Part shown: positions 41,778-52,998 of the stretch, in pieces
Position numbering within the stretch: the stretch's first letter is position 1
How the letters are laid out: every line of letters starts with the position of its first letter
Notes under the pieces: generated by a model
What the model was told of the DNA's origin: nothing
Databases searched by the model: none
The model's input: only the letters and a program-made list of their open reading frames with translations
Assembly: GCF_014205255.1 (NCBI RefSeq)
Contig: NZ_JACHNE010000001.1
Span: forward strand, 2,852,001 to 2,916,000
Direction of reading: 5' to 3'
Source of the DNA: Streptomyces caelestis
Lineage (GTDB): Bacteria; Actinomycetota; Actinomycetes; Streptomycetales; Streptomycetaceae
Length of the DNA stretch: 64,000 nucleotides
Made by a program: the position numbers and the translations under genes

Positions 41778-42617
41778 TCAGCCCTCCTGGCCGGTGTCCC
41801 GAACCGTCGGCACCGAGCCGAGTTCGATGCCGAACCGCTCCCGGTACACCCCGAGCACCTCCTCGTCCGTCTCCAGCTCCCGCTCCTCCCGGCTGCCGCC
41901 GGCCCCGGTCACCGTGACCCTGCGGCCGCTGAGCGTGATCCGCCCTCCGTCCTCCGTGACCCGCGAACACACCAGCGACCGCGTGAAGTGCGACACCGGC
42001 GACGTGCTGTGCCACCACGCCCCGGCCACGAAGTCCCCGAGCACCCGGGGCCGTACCTCCAGGCGGTACTGCGGTCTGCCGTCGCGGATCACGTCCAGGT
42101 CCGCCGCCTCCACCGTGTCGTGCCCACCGCGCACCCCGGCCGCGTCCGGCCGCGCCTCCACGATCCGGAAGGTGCCCCCGGGATCCTCCTGTTCTCCTCT
42201 CTCCCCGAACGCCAGCGGCAGATGGCTGTGCGCCCCGAACCCGACGTCGGCCAGCCAGTCACCCCCGTCCACCGTCCGCACCCGCAGCGCGAGATGGTCG
42301 TACGGGATTCCGAGCCGCTCCTCGTCCCCGTAGACCCGCGCCGCGAGCAGCGCCACGTCGTAACCCAGCGCGGTGAGCAACGCCCCGAAGGCACCGTTGA
42401 GTTCGTAACAGAACCCGCCCCGCCGGGCGTCCACCACCTTGTCCAGCAGCCGCTTCTCCTCCAGCACGATCTCCTCGCCGAGATGGATCGACAGGTTCTC
42501 GAACGGCACGGTCCGCAGGTGGCGCAGGTGCAGTTCGCGGAGCACGTCGACGGTGGGCCACGCCGGGTGCTCGGCTCCCAGGCGGCGGAGATAGGCATCA
42601 ACCTGTGCTGCGTTCAT
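41778..42617 (-). CDS. nat: Arylamine N-acetyltransferase
   Basis: This encodes a 279-residue acetyl-CoA-dependent N-acetyltransferase of arylamines/hydrazines. The catalytic triad is visible: Cys70 in RRGGFCYELN, His108 in PYDHLAL and Asp124 in WLADVGFG. The N-terminal helical bundle (HLRHLRTVPFENLSIHLG) is standard. Only 4 bp separate it from the comEC stop, so the two may be cotranscribed. Confidence 0.95.
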   Translation of the reverse strand: MNAAQVDAYLRRLGAEHPAWPTVDVLRELHLRHLRTVPFENLSIHLGEEIVLEEKRLLDKVVDARRGGFCYELNGAFGALLTALGYDVALLAARVYGDEERLGIPYDHLALRVRTVDGGDWLADVGFGAHSHLPLAFGERGEQEDPGGTFRIVEARPDAAGVRGGHDTVEAADLDVIRDGRPQYRLEVRPRVLGDFVAGAWWHSTSPVSHFTRSLVCSRVTEDGGRITLSGRRVTVTGAGGSREERELETDEEVLGVYRERFGIELGSVPTVRDTGQEG

Positions 42618-42621
42618 GCCC

Positions 42622-45339
42622 TCAGTCTCGCGCCACCCTCAGCTCTCCGCCCCCTCCTGTCCCTCCTACGACCGCCAGTGAGCCGTCCTGGTCCGTCCGC
42701 AGCACCGCCGCACCCCCGGCCCGCAGCGCCGCGACCGTGCCGGGCGCCGGATGCCCGTAGGTGTTGTCCGCACCGCAACTGATCAGGGCCAGCCGCGGAG
42801 CCGCCCGGCGTATCAGGCCGGGGTCCTGGTAGGCCGAGCCGTGGTGGGCGACTTTCAGCACGTCAACGCTCTCCAGCACGTCGGCCGCCGGTGATCGCGC
42901 CAGGGCCCGCTGGGCCGGGGGTTCGAGGTCCCCGAGGAGCAGCAGGCGCAGTCCTGCCGACCGGACCAGCATGGCGACACTGGCGTCGTTCGGCCCCTCC
43001 GGCGCCGGGTGGGCCGGGAGCAGCTGCGGATGCGAGCCCGGTGCAGGGGTCGGGGGCCGGCTCGGGGGCGGCCACACCACCTGCCAGGACAACTCCCCCG
43101 TGCGGCGCCGCTGCCCGGCCGCGGCCCGCGTCACCGGTACCCTCCGGGCCGCCGCCAGTCTCCGTACGAACGCGGCCTGGTCCGCGGGCTCTTCGTAGCC
43201 GGTCGTCTCGATCGCGCCCACCGCCCGCCCGCGCAGCACACCGGGCAGGCCGGCCACGTGATCGGCGTGGAAGTGCGTGAGCACGACCAGCGGGATCCTG
43301 GTGATGCCGAGTGAGCGCAGGCAGTGGTCGACGAGCTGCGGATCGGGTCCGGCGTCCACCACGACACCGGTGCCCTCGCCCGCCGCGAGCACCATGGCGT
43401 CGCCCTGGCCCACGTCGCACATCACCAGCCGCCAGCCGGGCGGCGGCCAGCCCGTCACCACCCGGGTCAGCGGCGGCGGCTGCACCACCACCAGCATCAG
43501 CACCAGGCCGCAGACCCCGCACCACCAGGGATGCCCGAGCAGCCGCCGCCCCACGAGCAGCACGACCAGCGTCACGGCCGCGAGCAGCGCCGCACCCGCC
43601 CAACTGCCCGGCCAGTCCACTCCCGCTCCCGGCAGCGCCGCCCCGGTACGGGCCACCTCAGCGATCCACTCGGCGGGCCAATGCGCGCACCACGCCAGCG
43701 CCTTGGCCACCGGCATCGCCATCGGTGCCGTGGCCAGTGCCGCGAAGCCCAGCACGGTGGCCGGCGCGATCGCGAACTCCGCGATCAGATTGCACGGCAC
43801 CGCCACCAGGCTCACCCGCGCCGACAGCACTGCGACGACGGGTGCGCACAGGGCCTGCGCGGCGGCAGCTGCGGCCAGCGCCTCGGCGAGCCGCGGCGGC
43901 ACCCCGCGCCGACGCAGCCCGGCGCTCCAGCGCGGCGCGAGCGTGAGCAGGGCGCCGGTGGCCACGACGGAGAGCAGGAACCCGTAACTCCGCGCCAGCC
44001 ACGGGTCGTACAGCACCAACAGCAGGACCGCCGTCGCCAGCGCCGGAATGAGTGATCTGCGCCGGCCGGTCGCGAGGGCGAGCAGCGCGACGGCTCCGCA
44101 GGCCGCGGCCCGCAGCACGCTCGGATCCGGTCTGCACACGACGACGAACCCGAGTGAGAGCACACCCCCGAGCACCGCGGTCGCCCGCAGGGAGACACCG
44201 AGGCGAGGCGCGAGCCCCCGCCGCTCGACGTGCTGCGCCAGGCCCGGCGGCCCGAGCAGCAGGGCGAGCAGAATCGTGAAGTTGGCCCCGGACACGGCCA
44301 GCGTGTGCGTGAGGTCGGTCTCCTTGAAGGCCTCCTCCAGCTCCGGGGTGATCCGCGAGGTGTCCCCCACCACCAGCCCCGGCAACAGCGCCCGGGCATC
44401 CGCCGGCAGCCCGTCGGTCGCCTCCCGCAACCCGGCCCGCAACCGCCCGGCGAGCCGCTGAGCAGCCGAGGGTTCCCCCACCACCTCCGGTTCGGCCTGG
44501 CCCCGCACCCGCAGCACGGCCGCGACCCGGTCACCACCCGTCATCGCGGGCGCCAGCCGCGCGCCGACCCGCAGCCTCGTCGACGGCAGCAGCCCCAGCC
44601 ACGGCGACCGCACCGGCCCACCGGCGGCCGCCCGCCCACCCTCGACAGACCCGACCGCGGGTGCCGACCGCCCACCCCCGACGGCCCCCGTCACCCCGCC
44701 CCCGGATGACGACCGCCCACCATCGGCGGCCCGGCCGGCCGACCCCACGTCGACGATCATCAGCACCGGCGTCCGCGTCACCACCGTCGCACCACCCGCC
44801 TCCTGGACGCGCCGCACATCGGCGTCGATCAGCACGGCGGTGGGAGCGACGTGATCACCCCGGGCCTTCGGCCGGGTCAGCCGGGGATCGGAGGTGAGCT
44901 CGACCTCGGCGGTCACCGTCGCGTACTCCCGCGCCAGGCGGGGCACGGGCCCCCGGTGCAGATCCGCCCCGTGCAGCCCGGCCGAGGCGGCAGCCGCGGC
45001 CACGCACAGCAGCACAGCCGCGACCGACGCTCGCGACCAGGAGGCCCACCCTGCTCGCCGGGCCGGCTGCAGCAGGCCGACGGCGGCCAGACAGCCGGCC
45101 ACGATGCCCAGGACCCACCCCGGCGATGCGTCCAGCACCAGCGCCGCCGTCCCCCAGGCCGCGAGGGCGGGTGGGACGAGTCGTAGGTCCGTGGGTCCTT
45201 CCTGCCGCGGACGGGAGCTGCCCAGCCGCTTCCCGGAGGAGGCGTGCACGGACGACCGGGCGGGAGCGGCCGACCCGGCGGTGAAGGCCTCTGGTGCCGC
45301 CTCGTCCCGTCCCGTCGGCACGTCACGGGCACTCCTCAT
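42622..45339 (-). CDS. comEC: ComEC/Rec2 DNA-internalisation membrane protein
   Basis: This encodes 905 residues. An N-terminal DUF4131 segment with membrane helices and an OB-like soluble part come first. A central multi-helix Competence domain (LTHTLAVSGANFTILLAL...) follows. A C-terminal metallo-beta-lactamase-like nuclease domain has VVLTHFHADHVAGLPG and VLKVAHHGSAYQD. It is predicted to form the channel and nuclease for single-stranded DNA uptake. The ATG overlaps the comEA stop by 4 bp. Natural competence is not demonstrated for typical Streptomyces, so its role is open. Confidence 0.93.
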   Translation of the reverse strand: MRSARDVPTGRDEAAPEAFTAGSAAPARSSVHASSGKRLGSSRPRQEGPTDLRLVPPALAAWGTAALVLDASPGWVLGIVAGCLAAVGLLQPARRAGWASWSRASVAAVLLCVAAAAASAGLHGADLHRGPVPRLAREYATVTAEVELTSDPRLTRPKARGDHVAPTAVLIDADVRRVQEAGGATVVTRTPVLMIVDVGSAGRAADGGRSSSGGGVTGAVGGGRSAPAVGSVEGGRAAAGGPVRSPWLGLLPSTRLRVGARLAPAMTGGDRVAAVLRVRGQAEPEVVGEPSAAQRLAGRLRAGLREATDGLPADARALLPGLVVGDTSRITPELEEAFKETDLTHTLAVSGANFTILLALLLGPPGLAQHVERRGLAPRLGVSLRATAVLGGVLSLGFVVVCRPDPSVLRAAACGAVALLALATGRRRSLIPALATAVLLLVLYDPWLARSYGFLLSVVATGALLTLAPRWSAGLRRRGVPPRLAEALAAAAAAQALCAPVVAVLSARVSLVAVPCNLIAEFAIAPATVLGFAALATAPMAMPVAKALAWCAHWPAEWIAEVARTGAALPGAGVDWPGSWAGAALLAAVTLVVLLVGRRLLGHPWWCGVCGLVLMLVVVQPPPLTRVVTGWPPPGWRLVMCDVGQGDAMVLAAGEGTGVVVDAGPDPQLVDHCLRSLGITRIPLVVLTHFHADHVAGLPGVLRGRAVGAIETTGYEEPADQAAFVRRLAAARRVPVTRAAAGQRRRTGELSWQVVWPPPSRPPTPAPGSHPQLLPAHPAPEGPNDASVAMLVRSAGLRLLLLGDLEPPAQRALARSPAADVLESVDVLKVAHHGSAYQDPGLIRRAAPRLALISCGADNTYGHPAPGTVAALRAGGAAVLRTDQDGSLAVVGGTGGGGELRVARD

Positions 45340-46457
45340 GGCCGTACGAGATTCCGCAGGTCGGCGAAGCGGCGGTCGCCGATGCCGTTCACCTCGCGCA
45401 GCTCGTCCACGGAACGGAACCCGCCGTGCCGCGTGCGGTAGTCGATGATGTGCTGCGCCAGCACCGGGCCGACACCCGGCAGAGTGTCGAGCTGGTCCGC
45501 GGTGGCCGTGCTGAGGGAGACGGGAGCCCCCGGCATCACGCCGCCCGCCGCCGCGCCGGCCGTGCCTCCGGCAGCCGTGCCGCCCGCCCCGGTTCCCACG
45601 GCGGGAGCCGGTCCCCCGACGATCACCTGCTCGCCGTCCACGAGGAACCGGGCGCGGTTGAGACCGTCGGTCTTCGTGCCGGGCTTCACCCCGCCCGCCG
45701 CGCGCAGCGCGTCCGCGACACGCGAGCCGGCGGGCAGCCGGTGGATCCCGGGCTCACGGACCTTGCCGCCGACGTCCACGACGATCTCGGGCGCCCCGGC
45801 CGCACCTGTCGCCTTCGCCGCCCCTGCGGGCGCACCCGGTCCTCGTGCCGGTTCGGCCTCTCCGCTCTGTCCCGGCTCCCCGTAGGGTGCCGCCGCTCGC
45901 ACCACCTCAGGCGGCCGTACGGACTGGGTCCGGCCCGCCCAGAAGTGCTGCAGGGCGAACGCCGCGGCGACGACGAGCACCACCGTCAGCGCGAGCACGC
46001 TCCGCCGCTCCAGGCCACACCTCGCCTGCAACCACAGGGGCATGCGCTCCCGCAGCGCGAGCCCGGCCCGCTCCCGCCAGGCCCCCTCCCCAAGGCCGCG
46101 GTCGGCACCGACGGGGACCCGGACGGACTCCGCATCAGGATCCGCACCGGGTCGCGCGACAGCCTCCGGCCGATCGGGCCCTCGCCGAGCGCGTCCTCCA
46201 CCGGCCGTCTCCTCGGGCTCGGGCTCAGGCTCGGGCGGGCCGTGGCCCGACTCCCGCCGCTCCCCGGCCCGTTCGGCATGCTCTCCGAACAGCACCTCCG
46301 CGCGCCGGCGGAGTTCCTCCGCCGAGGCGTGACGATGCCGTGCCCGGCCGCGTGCGACAGGCCGGTGACGACGGTGACGGACGCGGCCGTCGGACGCCGG
46401 TCCACGGCCCGGCCCGCTGGTCGCAGTCGCTGTGCGTGAACGTGATCGAAGTGCCAT
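45336..46457 (-). CDS. comEA: ComEA family DNA-binding protein
   Basis: This encodes about 373 residues: a long Arg/Glu/Pro-rich N-terminal part and one transmembrane helix (SVLALTVVLVVAAAFALQHF). An SLBB domain follows (IVVDVGGKVREPGIHRLPAG). The C-terminal ComEA helix-hairpin-helix domain (LSTATADQLDTLPGVGPVLAQHIIDYRTRHGGF; REVNGIGDRRFADLRNLV) binds double-stranded DNA. Start assignment is uncertain; a GTG at 46544 would add 29 residues. It forms an operon with comEC. Confidence 0.9.
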   Translation of the reverse strand: MALRSRSRTATATSGPGRGPASDGRVRHRRHRPVARGRARHRHASAEELRRRAEVLFGEHAERAGERRESGHGPPEPEPEPEETAGGGRARRGPDRPEAVARPGADPDAESVRVPVGADRGLGEGAWRERAGLALRERMPLWLQARCGLERRSVLALTVVLVVAAAFALQHFWAGRTQSVRPPEVVRAAAPYGEPGQSGEAEPARGPGAPAGAAKATGAAGAPEIVVDVGGKVREPGIHRLPAGSRVADALRAAGGVKPGTKTDGLNRARFLVDGEQVIVGGPAPAVGTGAGGTAAGGTAGAAAGGVMPGAPVSLSTATADQLDTLPGVGPVLAQHIIDYRTRHGGFRSVDELREVNGIGDRRFADLRNLVRP

Positions 46458-46576
46458 GCGACGAGGATCGGCCACGTCGGCCCACTCGCGATGATCTTGG
46501 TCAATTCCCGGGGAGGACCGCCGACTTGTGGATAACTCGGTCACCCACCCGGGTGATCAGAGCCGACCGCAACCGT

Positions 46577-47422
46577 TCACTGCGGCGAAACCACGACCCC
46601 CAGCAACCCGGGCCCCGTGTGCGCCCCGATCACCGCCCCGACCTCGCTGACATGCAGATCGGCAAGCCCCGGTACCCGTGCCCGCAACCGGTCGGCGAGG
46701 GCCGACGCCCGGTCGGGGGCGGCGAGATGGTGGACGGCGACGTCGACCCGGGCGCTGCCCGCACGCTCGGCCGCGATCTCCTCCAGGCGGGCGATCGCCT
46801 TGGACGCGGTCCGCACCTTCTCCAGCGGTTCGATACGGCCGTCGGCCAGCTGCAGCAGCGGCTTCACCGCGAGGGCCGAGCCCAGCAGGGCCTGCGCGGC
46901 ACCGATACGTCCGCCGCGGCGCAGGTAGTCGAGGGTGTCGACATAGAAGTAGGCGGACGTGCCCGCGGCCCGCTTCTCCGCGGCCGTGACGGCCTCGTCC
47001 ACCGTGCCGCCCGACTCCGCGGTCTGCGCGGCCGAGAGCGCGCAGAAGCCGAGCGCCATCGCGATCATGCCGGTGTCCACCACCCGCACCGGCACCGGCG
47101 CCTGCCGCGCGGCGACGACGGCCGCGTCGTACGTACCGGAGAGCTCGGCGGACAGGTGGAGGGAGACGATGCCGGTGGCGCCGGACTCGGCGACCTTGCG
47201 GTACGCCTCCTCGAAGACGGCGGGGGCGGGCCGCGAGGTCGTCACCGGGCGCCGCTTCTGCAAAGCCTGGGCGAGGGCACGGGTCGAGATCTCGGTGCCC
47301 TCCTCCAGCGCCCGGTCACCGAGGACGACGGTCAGAGGTACCGCTGTGATGCCGTGGCGCTCCATCGTCCGGGCCGGAAGGTAGGCCGTTGAATCGGTGA
47401 CGATCGCGACATGGCGGGACAT
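46577..47422 (-). CDS. DegV family fatty-acid-binding protein
   Basis: This encodes 281 residues of the DegV fold (two alpha/beta domains binding a long-chain fatty acid for FakA-type kinases). Markers: VAIVTDSTAYLP, TSRPAP, LSAELSGTYDAA, DTGMIAMALGF and VDTLDYLRRGGRIG. No FakA gene is visible nearby, so its partner must be elsewhere. Confidence 0.93.
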   Translation of the reverse strand: MSRHVAIVTDSTAYLPARTMERHGITAVPLTVVLGDRALEEGTEISTRALAQALQKRRPVTTSRPAPAVFEEAYRKVAESGATGIVSLHLSAELSGTYDAAVVAARQAPVPVRVVDTGMIAMALGFCALSAAQTAESGGTVDEAVTAAEKRAAGTSAYFYVDTLDYLRRGGRIGAAQALLGSALAVKPLLQLADGRIEPLEKVRTASKAIARLEEIAAERAGSARVDVAVHHLAAPDRASALADRLRARVPGLADLHVSEVGAVIGAHTGPGLLGVVVSPQ

Positions 47423-47494
47423 GAGCTGGAGGTTACCTGCCGTAGTGCCCGTGCGGCAGCCCGGCCCCCGCGCCCTGTGACGCGAGTGGCCGGA

Positions 47495-48247
47495 TCAAGT
47501 GGTGCTCTCGGGGCGGGGTTTCTTCTGCCAGGGGTAGGTCTGGCGCGGTCCCGGCGGGGTGATGGCGGGCCGCGCCGGCTCCTGCTCCGGGCTCGGCTGC
47601 GGGGTCTCGGGCCAGGTCTGCCCGGCCGTGGCGGCGTCGGCGGCGGGGGCGTCCGGCCACGGCGGCGGGGGCGTCGCAGGGGAGGCGGTCCCGGACTCCG
47701 GGGTCGTCGTCCAGTGCCGCAGCGCGCCGGACTCCAGGTCGATCTGCGCGCTCAGCGAGTCCAGGTCGTCGTCGGCGAAGCGGCGGACGCGGTCGCGGGC
47801 CGCCCAGCGCAGCGAGTCCGCCGAGTGCGTGATGCGTTCGGTGCGCTCGCGCAGCTCGGGCAGCCGCTCGGCGAGCGCGGTGCGGTCCGGCTCGGACTCC
47901 AGGCGCTTCAGCTCGCCGTCCAGCTCGTGTCCGTGCGCGCTGAGCCGCTCGAAGAGGCCGAGGGACTCCTTCAGGGAATCGTCCTCGGCGACGGCCGCGT
48001 GCAGCGCGTCCTGAGTGGCGCGCATCGAGGTGCGCAGCTTCAGCCGAAGCTGGGCGAGTTCGCCCGCGGTGCCGGGCTGGGCGAAGGACTTGGCCCGCAG
48101 TGTGTGGTCCTCGACCGTGCGGCGGGCCTGGGTGATGCCGCGGTCCACGCCGCGCTTGGCGGCGCCGACCACCCTCACCGTGGCGTACACCCCGAGCCCG
48201 AGAAAGAGCACGAAGAGCAGGGCGAAGACTGCGATCACTGCTTCCAC
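47495..48247 (-). CDS. Membrane-anchored coiled-coil protein
   Basis: This encodes 250 residues: an N-terminal transmembrane helix (AVIAVFALLFVLFLGLGVYATV), then a mostly helical region with heptads (LAQLRLKLRTSMRATQDALHAAV...LKRLESEPDRTALAERLPELRERTERI). The C-terminus is Pro/Ala-rich and positively charged at the very end. There is no recognised domain. It lies just before leuS in the same direction and is a probable conserved actinobacterial protein. Confidence 0.78.
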   Translation of the reverse strand: MEAVIAVFALLFVLFLGLGVYATVRVVGAAKRGVDRGITQARRTVEDHTLRAKSFAQPGTAGELAQLRLKLRTSMRATQDALHAAVAEDDSLKESLGLFERLSAHGHELDGELKRLESEPDRTALAERLPELRERTERITHSADSLRWAARDRVRRFADDDLDSLSAQIDLESGALRHWTTTPESGTASPATPPPPWPDAPAADAATAGQTWPETPQPSPEQEPARPAITPPGPRQTYPWQKKPRPESTT

Positions 48248-48304
48248 AAGGGCTCCTCCTCAGGACGTCACGGCGCCTCACGTCGCTCTTCAACGGTAAA
48301 CGCA

Positions 48305-48347
48305 ACGGGCAGGTCCGGAGTTCCAGAAAAACCCCGAACCTGCCCGT
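48305..48347 (-). terminator. leuS terminator hairpin
   Basis: ACGGGCAGGT (48305-48314) pairs perfectly with ACCTGCCCGT (48338-48347), forming a 10-bp stem about 40 bp after the leuS stop. It lies between leuS and the coiled-coil gene. Confidence 0.75.
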
Positions 48348-48385
48348 AGGGGACCTCCCCGAGAGGGGTCCGCGGCGCCTGGCGG

Positions 48386-51265
<2,880 letters not shown>

Positions 51266-51326
51266 GATCCTCAAAGCTCCATCGATCGTCTCTGCTAGCG
51301 GCTGTGTGGTTCGAGAAACGAAAAAT

Positions 51327-51344
51327 CCCCTCGCACAGGAGGGG
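51327..51344 (-). terminator. Intrinsic terminator (attenuator) before leuS
   Basis: On the minus strand CCCCTC-ctgtgc-GAGGGG (51344 to 51327) forms a 6-7-bp stem followed immediately by a run of five T (51325-51321). It lies 60 bp upstream of the leuS ATG and 49 bp after the leader peptide stop. A U-tract terminator is unusual in this genome and signals regulated termination. Confidence 0.85.
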
Positions 51345-51358
51345 ACGCCGCGCCGATT

Positions 51359-51386
51359 CCGGCCACTCGACTCGTCCGGTGGCCGG
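51359..51386 (-). other. Leader hairpin (pause/antiterminator candidate) of leuS
   Basis: CCGGCCAC (51359-51366) pairs perfectly with GTGGCCGG (51379-51386), between the leader peptide and the terminator. Its placement fits the 1:2 pause hairpin or an antiterminator element of a classic attenuator. Confidence 0.6.
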
Positions 51387-51392
51387 GACTGA

Positions 51393-51431
51393 TCAGCGCG
51401 GCCCGCTAAGCAGAAGGCGTACGGCACGCAT
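51393..51431 (-). CDS. leuS leader peptide
   Basis: This is a 12-residue [15 protein letters not shown], with three consecutive Leu codons (CTT CTG CTT), including the rare CTT twice. It lies in the leuS 5' region ahead of two alternative hairpins. A TACCCT -10-like hexamer (51438-51443) sits 6 bp upstream of the ATG, so the peptide is probably leaderless. Leader peptides of this type stall ribosomes when charged tRNA-Leu is scarce. Confidence 0.85.
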   Translation of the reverse strand: MRAVRLLLSGPR

Positions 51432-51519
51432 GGCGTTAGGGTACCGCAGGCCCCCAGCGCGCCGCGACGTGCTTCCGACCGGCCGTCTCGGCGCCCAAAG
51501 CACTGGACCAAAGTCAAAA

Positions 51520-51534
51520 GTTACTTCGCGTAAC
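51520..51534. promoter_or_regulatory. GTTAC-N5-GTAAC palindrome
   Basis: GTTAC-ttcgc-GTAAC lies between the divergent leuS leader and the redox operon. It may be a regulator-binding site for the redox operon or leuS. Confidence 0.4.
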
Positions 51535-51599
51535 AGCCACTATGGGGCATCACAGCAATCCCATTGTCCTTTCATAACAACGCAATAACTCAAACGTCG

Positions 51600-51611
51600 T
51601 ACCCATGGGTA
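51600..51611. promoter_or_regulatory. TACCCATGGGTA palindrome upstream of the redox operon
   Basis: A 12-bp perfect palindrome lies about 10 bp upstream of a TAGAGT -10-like hexamer (51622-51627) and overlaps where a -35 would be. It is placed to control transcription of the coupled uORF, cytochrome and NuoF-like genes. Confidence 0.45.
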
Positions 51612-51670
51612 TGGCCCGGCTTAGAGTGCGGCAGCGGGACCGCTTTCCCGAACCGCTCGGAGTTGCCCCC

Positions 51671-51736
51671 ATGAACCCTCATCGCAGTAACAGCTCGCTA
51701 CACCCGGTCACCGGGATGTGGGGAGGCCGGCCGTGA
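51671..51736 (+). CDS. 21-residue upstream ORF coupled to the cytochrome gene
   Basis: A short ORF with ATG 51671 encodes 21 residues (starting MNPHRSNSS) and ends in TGA overlapping the GTG start of the next gene (GTGA). GGAG lies 8 nt before its ATG. The frame contains a rare CTA codon. It probably couples or tunes translation of the operon. It has no known relatives that I can recognise. Confidence 0.55.
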   Translation: MNPHRSNSSLHPVTGMWGGRP

Positions 51737-52998
51737 ACCCCCACGACTCCACGGCAGACGACTCCTTCGCCGAGTTCCTCAACTTCGGCGCGGGCGTGCT
51801 GTCACTGGTGTGCCTGACCTGCTCGGTGATCTGGGGCCTGGTCGCCCAGGACCGGATCCTCCTCGACGCCCGCAGGCGCATCCTGGCGCAGGCCGTGCAC
51901 CGGACCACGGCCGTCGCCTCGATCGCCTTCCTGCTGGTGCACATCGGAGTGAAGCTGGCGCTGTCCCACACCTCGTGGATCGCCGCGGTGATCCCCTTCG
52001 GGCTGCTGCTCACCGACGAAGAACTGGTGGCGGGCAGGTCCTTCCTGATCGGTCTGGGCACCCTGGCGGGCATGCTCATGATCTTCGTAGGCATCACGGG
52101 CATCCTGCGCAACCGCTTCGCGTCCCCGGCGCCCGTCGCGGCCCGCTGGCGGGCCATGCACATGCTGGCCTACCCGGCATGGTGCGCCGCCCTGGTCCAC
52201 GGCCTCTACGCGGGGCGCCAAGCCAAGCCGATCTTCGTCATCCTGTACTGCCTGTCCCTGGTCGGCGTGGCCGCAGCCCTCGCCCTGCGCGCCGCTCCGC
52301 GCCCGGTCAAGCGCCAGGTCGCCGACAAGTTCGCCCAGCTCATCGGGCCCGGGCAGGGCCAGGGCCGCAGGGACCTGGAAGAGAGCCGGGCTCGGGCGGG
52401 CACCGGCTCCGCACTGCCCGGCTACGAGGGCCGCGGCATGCCCGCGGGGGCCACGGCCTCCCCGTCGGGGCCGCGGTACGAGAAGGCGGAGCGCCCCGCC
52501 CCCCAGGAGTCCACGAGCGGATTCGCCGCGGCCTACCGGGCCGTCTCGAGCCCGCCGCTGGGCCAGCAGGCGTTCGCGCCGGGACCGACCGACCGCATGG
52601 AACTGCCGCTGGACATGCAGCCCACCCAGACCATCCCACCCGTGGACGGCCCCTCCAGCACCTCGGGCAACTGGCCGATCCCGTCCCCGCCTCCGGTCGG
52701 TGAGGCCCCGCCGTCGGCCTACGACCCGCTCCAGGACACGGGCTTCAACATCCCGCCCTACGACCCCCTGCAGGACACCGGACAAAGCATCCCGGCCTAT
52801 GGCAATCCAGGTGCCGCCGGCTATGGATCGAGTGACGTGTACGACACGGGTGAGACAAACGCCGTCTACGACACGTACTACCCGAACGACACGTACAACA
52901 GCGGTCCCGCCACTGAAACACTGCCCGGCGCGTCCTACGACTTCGACGCACCGGGATCGGGCGAACCTTGGAACACGCCTTCCGGAGGCTTTAAGTGA
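51733..52998 (+). CDS. Di-heme ferric-reductase-like membrane protein
   Basis: This encodes 421 residues. The first ~185 residues form about five membrane helices. Two contain paired His typical of the bis-heme ferric reductase/NOX/STEAP fold: H56/H70 and H143/H156. The rest (about 235 residues) is a cytoplasmic, Pro/Gly/Ser/Tyr-rich tail with YDPLQDTG repeats. The GTG start has GGGGAGG 6 nt upstream and overlaps the uORF stop. It is coupled (GTGA) to a NuoF-ferredoxin fusion that could supply electrons. Substrate across the membrane is unknown. Confidence 0.82.
   Translation: MNPHDSTADDSFAEFLNFGAGVLSLVCLTCSVIWGLVAQDRILLDARRRILAQAVHRTTAVASIAFLLVHIGVKLALSHTSWIAAVIPFGLLLTDEELVAGRSFLIGLGTLAGMLMIFVGITGILRNRFASPAPVAARWRAMHMLAYPAWCAALVHGLYAGRQAKPIFVILYCLSLVGVAAALALRAAPRPVKRQVADKFAQLIGPGQGQGRRDLEESRARAGTGSALPGYEGRGMPAGATASPSGPRYEKAERPAPQESTSGFAAAYRAVSSPPLGQQAFAPGPTDRMELPLDMQPTQTIPPVDGPSSTSGNWPIPSPPPVGEAPPSAYDPLQDTGFNIPPYDPLQDTGQSIPAYGNPGAAGYGSSDVYDTGETNAVYDTYYPNDTYNSGPATETLPGASYDFDAPGSGEPWNTPSGGFK

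Noticed and set aside
51266..51450. T-box riboswitch ahead of leuS
   Set aside because: No conserved T-box sequence or Leu specifier loop seen; a Leu-codon leader ORF plus terminator explains the region better.
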